From assembly GCA_022616075.1 (NCBI GenBank), contig JAKEFK010000040.1, positions 1 through 48,016 of the forward strand: a stretch of DNA of 48,016 nucleotides. The letters run 5' to 3'. The notes beneath the pieces are model-generated. The model was not told the origin of the DNA. It worked only from the letters and a program-made list of their open reading frames with translations, and ran no database searches. Shown piece by piece: positions 35,204 to 42,548 of this stretch; position 1 is the stretch's first letter, and each line of letters opens with the position of its first letter. This DNA comes from a bacterium. Its GTDB lineage: Bacteria > Acidobacteriota > HRBIN11 > JAKEFK01. A program made the translations under genes and the position numbers.

Positions 35204-37428
35204 ATCTTCTTTCGGCCGGGTTTGGCGGGTAGGTATTGATTCGGCCACGGCACATCGTAATTCTGATCAGCTGCTGCGTGCAACGTTAAATACGGATCAT
35301 ACAAATGAGGGCGGGCCAGACAACATAAATCGCACGCGCCGGAAACCAGTAACGTATTCACGTGATCCCAGTTCTGAATGTTCCCCACGCTCATGGTTGG
35401 CATTTTCAGCTCATTGCGAATCCGGTCCGCAAAAGGAGCTTGATACATGCGCCCGTAAACAGGTTGTGCCAACGGAGAGGTTTGCCCGCTCGATACATCC
35501 ACGATGTCGCAGCCGTGTTGTCGTAACAGCCGCGCGACTTCCACAGCCTGCGCAGGATCCATTCCACCTGGAACCCAATCGTGAGCGGAAATACGCACAG
35601 AAACTGGTTTTTCGGCGGGCCAGACTTTTCTGACGGCGTCAAAAACTTCCAGCGGAAAACGCATCCTGTTTTCCACAGTGCCGCCATATTCGTCGGTCCT
35701 GATGTTGGTCAACGGAGATATAAAAGAAGCCAGCAGGTAACCGTGGGCCATATGCAGTTCCAGGATGTCAAAACCGGCTTCGTTTGACATTTCTGCAGCG
35801 CGCACAAATTGCCCGATGACCAGCTCCATATCATAACGATTCATTTCACGCGGCTGCTGATTCCAATCCGCCCAGGCAAGTGGCGACGCCGACATCAACG
35901 GCCAGTTCTCCCCTTCCAGAGGCTGGTCCCCTCCTTCCCACTCTAATTTTGTAGAGCCCTTCCGTCCCGCGTGACCTAACTGCATACCGATGTGCGCGCG
36001 CGAATTCTTGTGTACGAAATCTACGATCCTTCTCCACGCAGGAATATGTTCCGCAAGATACATTCCGGCGCATCCGGGAGAAATTCTTCCTTCCCGCGAA
36101 ACGTCTGTCATTTCTGCGAACACCAGCGCCGCTCCACCGATCGCTCTGGTTCCCAGATGCACCAGATGCCAGTCGTCCGGAGTCCCATCATCCGCCGAAT
36201 ACTGGCACATCGGTGAAACGACGATCCGGTTCATCAACCGTAATTCACGCAATTGAAAGGGAGTAAACATGGGCGGAGGCGCAGGATTGACATCTTTGCA
36301 TCCGTTATGGTCCGCAAACCATTGATCCACGCGCGCAATATATTTCTCATCACGCACACGTAAGTTTTCATGCGTGACTCGTTTGCTGCGACAGAGTAAT
36401 TTGAACGCAAATGGCTCCGGATCGAAGTCTTTCCACCGCTGAAGATCCTCGAAAAACGTCTGGCTTACTTCTGCGGCTCTCTGCAGTTTGGCAACGTCGA
36501 GCCAGCGGCGATCATAGTAAGCGCGCAGCGCTTCGGGAATGGAGCTGTTTTCTTTCAACGATTGAGCAAGCAAAATCGAATCTTCCATCGCGAGCTTCGT
36601 TCCCGATCCGATTGAAAAATGCGCGGTGTGCGCAGCATCTCCGATTAAAACAATGTTTTCATGATGCCATGCTTCGTTTTTTACCCTTCGAAAACTGATC
36701 CAGGCAGATTTGTTCGAAAGAAGGGAATGCCCCTCCAGCTCATTTTGAAATAACGTTTCACAATAGGAAACGCTTTGCTGTTCGGTTGCGTTTGCAAGAC
36801 CGGCTTTGCGCCAGGAACACTCATCTGTTTCCACGATGAAGGTGCTCATGTCCTTATCAAACGGGTAAGCGTGAACAATGAAAAGGCCATGTTCATTTTC
36901 ATGGATAAAGAATTTGAAGGATTCAAAGATCTTTGTGGTGGCAAGCCACGTGTACTTGTTTTTACCGTTGAGGATATTGGGACGGAAGAATTCAGCGTAT
37001 TGCGAGCGAATTTTGCTGTTGATTCCATCCGCTGCAACAACGAGATCGGCGTTGTTGTCCGCGCGGTCCACTTCTTTGTTAAACAGCAGTTGGACACCCA
37101 ACTGGCGGCAGCGGTTCTGGAGGATTTCGAGCAGCCGTGTGCGGCGGATTCCATAGAAGCTGTGCCCGCCGGACCGGATCATCCGGCCTTTGAAATGCAC
37201 ATCGATATCGTCCCACCGCGCAAATGTCTCTATGATCTGACGGTAACTCTCCTCATCGGCTTCCTCAAAATTCTCCAGAGTCTCATCGGAGAAAACGACA
37301 CCCCAGCCCCATGTCACATCCGGAGCATTCTTTTCCAGAATTGTTATGTCTGAATTTGGAAGAGCTTTCCGCGCCAGAATCCCAAAATAAAGGCCGGCCG
37401 GACCTGCACCAATTACTACGATCTTCAT
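35200..37428 (-). CDS. Bifunctional FAD monooxygenase / OYE-like reductase (anthraniloyl-CoA or salicylyl-CoA type)
   Basis: 742 residues. The first ~375 form a class A flavin monooxygenase ([36 protein letters not shown]). From about residue 390 an Old Yellow Enzyme-like TIM barrel follows ([41 protein letters not shown]). This fusion is the architecture of 2-aminobenzoyl-CoA monooxygenase/reductase and salicylyl-CoA 5-hydroxylase, which hydroxylate and reduce aromatic acyl-CoAs. The usual neighbours, an aryl-CoA ligase and beta-oxidation genes, are absent here, so the substrate is uncertain. The stop codon lies in the palindromic unit ending at 35203. Confidence 0.88.
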   Translation of the reverse strand: MKIVVIGAGPAGLYFGILARKALPNSDITILEKNAPDVTWGWGVVFSDETLENFEEADEESYRQIIETFARWDDIDVHFKGRMIRSGGHSFYGIRRTRLLEILQNRCRQLGVQLLFNKEVDRADNNADLVVAADGINSKIRSQYAEFFRPNILNGKNKYTWLATTKIFESFKFFIHENEHGLFIVHAYPFDKDMSTFIVETDECSWRKAGLANATEQQSVSYCETLFQNELEGHSLLSNKSAWISFRRVKNEAWHHENIVLIGDAAHTAHFSIGSGTKLAMEDSILLAQSLKENSSIPEALRAYYDRRWLDVAKLQRAAEVSQTFFEDLQRWKDFDPEPFAFKLLCRSKRVTHENLRVRDEKYIARVDQWFADHNGCKDVNPAPPPMFTPFQLRELRLMNRIVVSPMCQYSADDGTPDDWHLVHLGTRAIGGAALVFAEMTDVSREGRISPGCAGMYLAEHIPAWRRIVDFVHKNSRAHIGMQLGHAGRKGSTKLEWEGGDQPLEGENWPLMSASPLAWADWNQQPREMNRYDMELVIGQFVRAAEMSNEAGFDILELHMAHGYLLASFISPLTNIRTDEYGGTVENRMRFPLEVFDAVRKVWPAEKPVSVRISAHDWVPGGMDPAQAVEVARLLRQHGCDIVDVSSGQTSPLAQPVYGRMYQAPFADRIRNELKMPTMSVGNIQNWDHVNTLLVSGACDLCCLARPHLYDPYLTLHAAADQNYDVPWPNQYLPAKPGRKKM

Positions 37429-37443
37429 AGGGGATAATGATAT

Positions 37444-37460
37444 AGTGACGTTTGATCACT
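37444..37460. promoter_or_regulatory. Possible operator in the divergent gap
   Basis: Inverted repeat AGTGA-N7-TCACT in the 55-bp gap between the monooxygenase gene and the small gene at 37484. Such short palindromes often bind dimeric repressors. Support is weak. Confidence 0.25.
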
Positions 37461-37483
37461 GACTAGTGTCAAAGGAGGGGAAT

Positions 37484-37693
37484 ATGTCAAGACATTGGGG
37501 TTTCAAATCCATAACGGGTCCAACGGGTGGCTACTATACTGCCACCTATGAACATGCAGATGCCGGCACGACAGCGCAAATAAAAATTCCTGCGAAGGGC
37601 GTTTATCATGGCGACCCCCAAAGGCCGTTGACGAAGTCAGCTGCGGAAAAAATTGCAAAAAAACTGAAAGCGACGCTCAACAAGAATACGTAG
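37484..37693 (+). CDS. Small basic hypothetical protein
   Basis: 69 residues. The ATG at 37484 has a strong AAAGGAGG site upstream; the in-frame GTG at 37466 is less likely. The protein (SRHWGFKSITGPTGGYYTAT at the start; a lysine-rich C-terminus with AAEKIAKKLKATL) has no signal peptide or membrane segment and probably folds as a small beta sheet plus a C-terminal helix. I do not recognise the family. It is divergent from the monooxygenase gene and convergent with the small membrane protein gene. Confidence 0.65.
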   Translation: MSRHWGFKSITGPTGGYYTATYEHADAGTTAQIKIPAKGVYHGDPQRPLTKSAAEKIAKKLKATLNKNT

Positions 37694-37700
37694 CTGAGTT

Positions 37701-37910
37701 CTATTTCGCTGAATCGGGCGAGGCTTTTGACGAACCATTCCGCATCTGAAGAGAAAAGAAAATAGCGATTGCCATAAGCGCAACAGAAGATCTCCACCAT
37801 CCGCTTGCATTTGCATTGAGAATGGGGTTCTGGTTCGTCAGTCTGATCAACACACTCAGGCAAAAGGCAAAAATTCCACCTAGTCCGAAAAGCCATGCAA
37901 GGATCTTCAT
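37701..37910 (-). CDS. Small two-helix membrane protein
   Basis: 69 residues: two hydrophobic segments (about 3-23 and 40-56) joined by a short Asn-rich loop, then a polar tail. A good GAGGAGG site lies about 8 bases upstream of the ATG at 37910, which supports a real gene despite its size. Function unknown. Confidence 0.6.
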   Translation of the reverse strand: MKILAWLFGLGGIFAFCLSVLIRLTNQNPILNANASGWWRSSVALMAIAIFFSLQMRNGSSKASPDSAK

Positions 37911-37929
37911 GTTTCAGCCTCCTCGGTTA

Positions 37930-37974
37930 GCAGGCGAGGACGCCTGCGGTCCGTAATGCGGACGGGACGTCCGC
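37930..37974. repeat. REP-like double hairpin
   Basis: Two stems: GCAGGCGAGGACGCCTGC (37930-37947) and GCGGACGGGACGTCCGC (37958-37974). The second stem has the same form as the one inside cheR (26406-26422). It lies between the sulfatase-like gene end and the small membrane protein gene. Confidence 0.75.
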
Positions 37975-37985
37975 GCTCCATAATT

Positions 37986-39497
37986 CTAATTCAGATAGCC
38001 AAGATTGCGAAGTTGCTCACGAATTTGATCCCAGTTCGATTCGTCCGTCGGAGCTTTATACGCGCGCGTGAGCTTGTCTTTGTATTCATGCAATTGACTC
38101 TTCATCTTTCGATGATTCTGGTTGTCAGGATTAAAACGTTCAGTGACAAGCTGAAACTCTCCCATACGAAATGGAAACATGTGTGATAAACCGTTTGGCA
38201 TCGTCAACAGCCTGTAAAAAACATCCTCTTCTCTGGCCTGGACTCCCATTCTGTACGGATCGTTATGCACTCCTTGAGCTGGATGAGAAAGACCGGTGCA
38301 AGCAAGCGCGATCAGTTGAGGCGGATTTGCCTTTCCTTGCATCGCGTCAGAGAGGTCCTGGCCGTCCAATTTTTCACTGGTCTGAATTTTGATTTCACTG
38401 AGCCCGGCAACAGTTGGAAACACATCAACGGCCCGGGTAACGTTCGGATAGTAATCGAGCAACACGGTTCCAGCAGGCGCGCGAATCATCAGTGGTATTT
38501 CCAGCGCCTCCGGCTCCAGGCCCCCATGTGTCCACTGAAACGGAGAATCAGAGCGATAGAGTATTTCGCCATGATCAGCCGTGAAGATAATCAGGCTTTC
38601 ATCCAGGAGTTTCTCTTTCCGAATCAGATCAATTGTCTCTCCAAAACGTCTGTCAAGAATGCGAACGCTCGACTCATAAGTCACTCTTACCACATCGATC
38701 AGTTTTTTTACTTCGGCCGGCGCAAGGCCAAGCGATTTAATTGTGGCTGCAAATTGTAGCTGCAAATCCATATGGTTTTTTGCATAGATGGGAACATAGC
38801 GAATCAGATCCTCTCGTGAAACGCCGCTACATTCTTCAGGAAACTCTGCGCAAAATGATGTTGTAACAGCGATACTGGAATTTTCCGAATAAGGCGCATG
38901 CGTCATCGAAAAGTTGACCTGAAGGAAGGCATTGTAGGTCTTCCGCGATCGAAGTCGTCTTAAAATGGTCATGAACCTTTGATCCGTTGCTGTTAACGCC
39001 CCAATTCTTGGATCATGGTGGATCACATTCCGGGAAAGAACGCCCTGCGCAAAGTTCAGTTCAGCGGAAGCCAGGGTATGAGCGTTCCAGAAAAACGTTT
39101 CATAGCTGTTTTTCTGAAATGCTTCAGCAATCAAGTAATTGCTGTCCGCCAGGGTTTGCGGATGGTAATAAACTCCATGCCTGTACATATAGGTTCCGGA
39201 GAAAAGACCGGCATAGCCCGCTCCTGAAAATCCGGACTCGCTTTCGTGTTTCAGGAAAACTGTGGAGCCTTTTGCAAAGGACTTTAGATTCGGCGTATAC
39301 CGAACCGAGCCGTTATAGGGAGCCAGGAGGTCCTTATTCAGAGAACAGGTCGCATACAAGAGAACAAATCGCGGAGAACGGGGTGATTTTTGCGGAAGGA
39401 ATTCCAGGTCACGGGAAGAAGGGGAAAGATTCATCAGGAACAGGAAAACGGCCGCGATTATAGCAAGCAAAATAAGAACAGTGTTGCGTCCGTTCAT
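37986..39497 (-). CDS. Sulfatase-like protein with a degenerate metal site
   Basis: 503 residues with an N-terminal membrane anchor (about 6-24) and an alkaline-phosphatase/sulfatase superfamily fold. The C-terminal metal motif is intact (IIFTADHGE; PFQWTHGGL). The first metal-binding Asp, expected after the first strand, is replaced (FVLLYATCSLNKDLL), and where sulfatases have CxPSR, this protein has SGAGYAGLFSG with Ser91 in the Cys position. It may be a transferase-like or inactive variant. Its start overlaps the stop of the upstream SGNH-like gene (ATGA). It is the last gene of a four-gene glycan operon. Confidence 0.75.
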   Translation of the reverse strand: MNGRNTVLILLAIIAAVFLFLMNLSPSSRDLEFLPQKSPRSPRFVLLYATCSLNKDLLAPYNGSVRYTPNLKSFAKGSTVFLKHESESGFSGAGYAGLFSGTYMYRHGVYYHPQTLADSNYLIAEAFQKNSYETFFWNAHTLASAELNFAQGVLSRNVIHHDPRIGALTATDQRFMTILRRLRSRKTYNAFLQVNFSMTHAPYSENSSIAVTTSFCAEFPEECSGVSREDLIRYVPIYAKNHMDLQLQFAATIKSLGLAPAEVKKLIDVVRVTYESSVRILDRRFGETIDLIRKEKLLDESLIIFTADHGEILYRSDSPFQWTHGGLEPEALEIPLMIRAPAGTVLLDYYPNVTRAVDVFPTVAGLSEIKIQTSEKLDGQDLSDAMQGKANPPQLIALACTGLSHPAQGVHNDPYRMGVQAREEDVFYRLLTMPNGLSHMFPFRMGEFQLVTERFNPDNQNHRKMKSQLHEYKDKLTRAYKAPTDESNWDQIREQLRNLGYLN

Positions 39498-41014
39498 TTA
39501 ACTGAGGAAAGAACCTGTGCGCATTGGTTTTTTTCGTAGAGAATTTTGTTCGTTTTATGCTGTTCCTTCGATACCGGAATCTCCAAAAGTCTGGTTAGAA
39601 GCACGCAGGCCTTATCGACCGTGTAGTAACTGGCTAAACCCTGCATGCTCTGGACATGATCCGGCGCCGTCTGCAGCATTTTTTGCATCAGGTCAACCTT
39701 TCTTTTGGGAAAACGGGTAGAGGCAGCCATTTGGTACCAGGGTACCGCAATACCGGGCGCCATCTCATTCATCGAATTATACAAATTGTAGGCTTCTTCC
39801 CGTTTTCGAAGTAAGAAGTTCACATCCGCCAACTGGGCGGTGATCCACGGATTCTTTGGATAAATCCGATGCAGTTCCTGATAGAACTTCAGCTGCTCAA
39901 CATGGCTCACGTTATATTTCAGCCAATCATTCGCTGCCATGTCACGAAGTGTACTTTCCTTTGGCCAGTTACCATCTCCAGGCCGTATTTTCGCATCACA
40001 ACCGAACATATTCTGTTCAGATAGAAAAGACATCAATGTTTCAGCGATCAACCGGTGCGCGTAAGGATTCAAGCCACCAAAAACTTGAGAAGAAGCGAGG
40101 TATCGATCTCCTGCCTTCTCGCGAAAAGTTACAAGCAGATCCAGTGTAGGAAAACCGTTCTGTTGAATGTGTGTCACAAACTTTGGATAAAATTGGAACA
40201 CCGGACCGGAAGACATAGTCCGGGAGTCATAGTGATTGAAGTTACGTCCCATTTTTCCCGTATCAATTGGAGGAAACACCATAAAACCAACAGGTACCGA
40301 ATTCTTGTCCGACCAGCTCTTAATCACAGCCAGAGATTCGGAAAATATTTTCCAATCCAAAGATTGATCACTAAAAACTTCATTTTGCTTGGCAGTATAA
40401 AGCTCGTGTTCCTTTTCCCTTTGCAGAACGTGAAAAAATCTAAGATAGCTGTAAAACTCAATATCACTGGGAACAACCTGAAAGATAACTAAATCCGGAT
40501 TCAGGTATTGACCGTGCGCAAACAGCTTGACGACCTCGTCTGTCATCTTGTGACCGTTTATGGAGAGCGAGATTACTTCAGATTTGAAGTTCTTGCATTT
40601 CCGGTTCAAGAGGCCGGCTAATAAATACGGGTAAGTTTCTTCCAGCGGCAAATTTACTGTGCAGGTCATTCCGTTCCCTATCACCAGGATCCTGAACGTA
40701 TTGGGCGGATGAGCGGTAGTGTATTCCGGCGTCCAGAATCCCTGTGAATTTTGCTTGTCATGAAATCCAAAGTTTCTTGTAAATGGAAAGGTCATAATCA
40801 TATTGAGAGAGGCTCTGGCTTGATACGGGAAACGAAAGGTCGTTTCGTAAACCGTGTAGGAAGCCGCCTGACGGCGACTTTCCTTTTCAACAGGACCAAT
40901 CTTCCGTTGCACGCCACGCTGGGCACTGGCTCGCACAAATGTAAGTACGGCAGCAGTGATACTCAGCACAAGGAACAACACACAAGCAACAAGAGAAAAA
41001 CGCTTGTAGGTCAT
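39494..41014 (-). CDS. SGNH-fold paralogue lacking catalytic residues
   Basis: 506 residues: an N-terminal membrane anchor (about 8-28), an SGNH/GDSL-fold domain (about 105-330) and helical TPR-like repeats at the C-terminus. It is a clear paralogue of the next gene (shared QNSQGF-x-TPEYT, EET-Y/F-P, DL-D/E-FY, NPYAHRL / NVYAHQL). The catalytic GDS is replaced by GNG (113-115), the oxyanion Asn by Ser (183), and the Asp and His of the DGH motif by Phe and Gly (312, 314). All three catalytic blocks are lost, so it should not be a hydrolase. The frame is intact, which implies a retained structural or binding role. Confidence 0.8.
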   Translation of the reverse strand: MTYKRFSLVACVLFLVLSITAAVLTFVRASAQRGVQRKIGPVEKESRRQAASYTVYETTFRFPYQARASLNMIMTFPFTRNFGFHDKQNSQGFWTPEYTTAHPPNTFRILVIGNGMTCTVNLPLEETYPYLLAGLLNRKCKNFKSEVISLSINGHKMTDEVVKLFAHGQYLNPDLVIFQVVPSDIEFYSYLRFFHVLQREKEHELYTAKQNEVFSDQSLDWKIFSESLAVIKSWSDKNSVPVGFMVFPPIDTGKMGRNFNHYDSRTMSSGPVFQFYPKFVTHIQQNGFPTLDLLVTFREKAGDRYLASSQVFGGLNPYAHRLIAETLMSFLSEQNMFGCDAKIRPGDGNWPKESTLRDMAANDWLKYNVSHVEQLKFYQELHRIYPKNPWITAQLADVNFLLRKREEAYNLYNSMNEMAPGIAVPWYQMAASTRFPKRKVDLMQKMLQTAPDHVQSMQGLASYYTVDKACVLLTRLLEIPVSKEQHKTNKILYEKNQCAQVLSSVK

Positions 41015-41035
41015 TTTTTGTTGAGATCCATCGCT

Positions 41036-42547
41036 TTACCGGCGCTCAGGACACCGGTTTTTTTCATACAAGTCTTTACTTCTATCGAATAGTTCCTGAC
41101 TCTGAGGGATCTCCATGAGGCGTTTCAAAAGGGCGCACGCAGGTGCAACTTGATTCTCTGCCAGATAAAGCTGGATAAGATCCTGCATGGCCAAATTATG
41201 ATCAGGCACTATTTGAATCATTCGTTTAAGAAAATTCTTTTTTTGTGCGCGATCCTGGATGCAAAGAGACATATGATACCATGGTGCCGCGAACGAAGGA
41301 GCGAACTCGGTTAGTGATAGATAAGTTTGGAATGCTTCGTCCCATCTCCGCAGTCCATGATAGACAAGTGCAAGTTCCATAGTAATCCAGGGGTCGTTCG
41401 GATAAAGTTTTTTTAAGGCCTTGAAGAATTCCAGTTGTTTTTCGTAACTGGCACTAAATTGTAACCAGTCCCTGGCTGCTTGTTTACGGAGCTTCTCTTC
41501 CACCTCCCAGTGATTGCCAGCTTCCTGGAGACCGGATCTGGAAAATGGCACAAGCTTTTCGCGGTAAAGAAACGGAGCGATTGCTTCTGCTGCCAATTGA
41601 TGCGCATAGACATTGGGATGTCCATCCGTTTTTGAAACAGCCAAAAAGTTATCTCCTGCTTTCTCTCGAAAGTAATCCATAAGAAAAATTGCGGGAAAAT
41701 TGCGGGAGCGGACCTCGGCAATGACTTTTTCAAAATCGGTAAGCCAGGGAAACTTCTGGATGTTATAATGTTTGAAGTTGTGTCCCTCCTTGCCGACATC
41801 GACAACTGGAAAGAACAGAAAACCTACGGGTACTGAATTTGTTCGAGACCAATCGCCAATTGCTTCGAGACATTCTGAGAATATAGTCCAGTCCAGTGAT
41901 CCTTCCTTCCATATCTCTTTTTGTATTTGTACCGGTTTGATCTTACTGGCAGTGACGCCTTGAAAACGCGATATGCCTACGTAGTCGTAGAAGTCCAGGT
42001 CATTCACACAGACCTGAATGAGAACCAGGTCCGGCTTTAGAGACTGGCCGTGAACAAGAAGTTTAATCAGGTTATCGACAAGTCTGTGACCGCGAACGCC
42101 CAATCCGATCAATTCAAAATGGATGTCCGGACATTTCTGTCGAAGCAATCCTTGCAAAACCTGTGGAAATGTCTCTTCCTGCCTAACGCCCTGCCCCCAC
42201 GTAATGGAATCTCCCAGAACCAGAATTCGAAATGTATCTCGTGGATGGGCCAAAGTATATTCCGGGGTGCGAAATCCCTGGGAATTGTGCCGCGCTCCAA
42301 ATTCAGACACTTCGCTGAAGGGTTCTTGGGTGTGCATGTGAGTACTTCTAGCCTTGAATGGATAATAAAATGGGGTCTGGTGATAAATGAACTTGGTGAT
42401 CTGGCCTTGAACTCGATTCGAAGCAGGATGAACGGTTGGGAGTTGGTTATTTCCGCGACTGGATTTCAAAACCACAACGAATCCTAGGCCCAGAGATAGA
42501 CCAAAAATGATTGCAGAAACACGGATAAAAAGAGATCTGTAGTTCAT
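41036..42547 (-). CDS. Membrane-anchored SGNH/GDSL hydrolase with TPR tail
   Basis: 503 residues with an N-terminal membrane helix (about 8-27) and an SGNH domain with all catalytic blocks: GDSITWG (nucleophile Ser114), Gly in block II, Asn182 in VCVNDLDFY, and TDGHPN (Asp308, His310). TPR-like helices follow (ALVYHGLRRWDEAFQTYLSL). SGNH enzymes in glycan loci often acetylate or deacetylate polysaccharides. It starts one base after the glycosyltransferase stop and is followed by its inactive paralogue 21 bp downstream. Confidence 0.85.
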   Translation of the reverse strand: MNYRSLFIRVSAIIFGLSLGLGFVVVLKSSRGNNQLPTVHPASNRVQGQITKFIYHQTPFYYPFKARSTHMHTQEPFSEVSEFGARHNSQGFRTPEYTLAHPRDTFRILVLGDSITWGQGVRQEETFPQVLQGLLRQKCPDIHFELIGLGVRGHRLVDNLIKLLVHGQSLKPDLVLIQVCVNDLDFYDYVGISRFQGVTASKIKPVQIQKEIWKEGSLDWTIFSECLEAIGDWSRTNSVPVGFLFFPVVDVGKEGHNFKHYNIQKFPWLTDFEKVIAEVRSRNFPAIFLMDYFREKAGDNFLAVSKTDGHPNVYAHQLAAEAIAPFLYREKLVPFSRSGLQEAGNHWEVEEKLRKQAARDWLQFSASYEKQLEFFKALKKLYPNDPWITMELALVYHGLRRWDEAFQTYLSLTEFAPSFAAPWYHMSLCIQDRAQKKNFLKRMIQIVPDHNLAMQDLIQLYLAENQVAPACALLKRLMEIPQSQELFDRSKDLYEKNRCPERR

Positions 42548-42548
42548 C

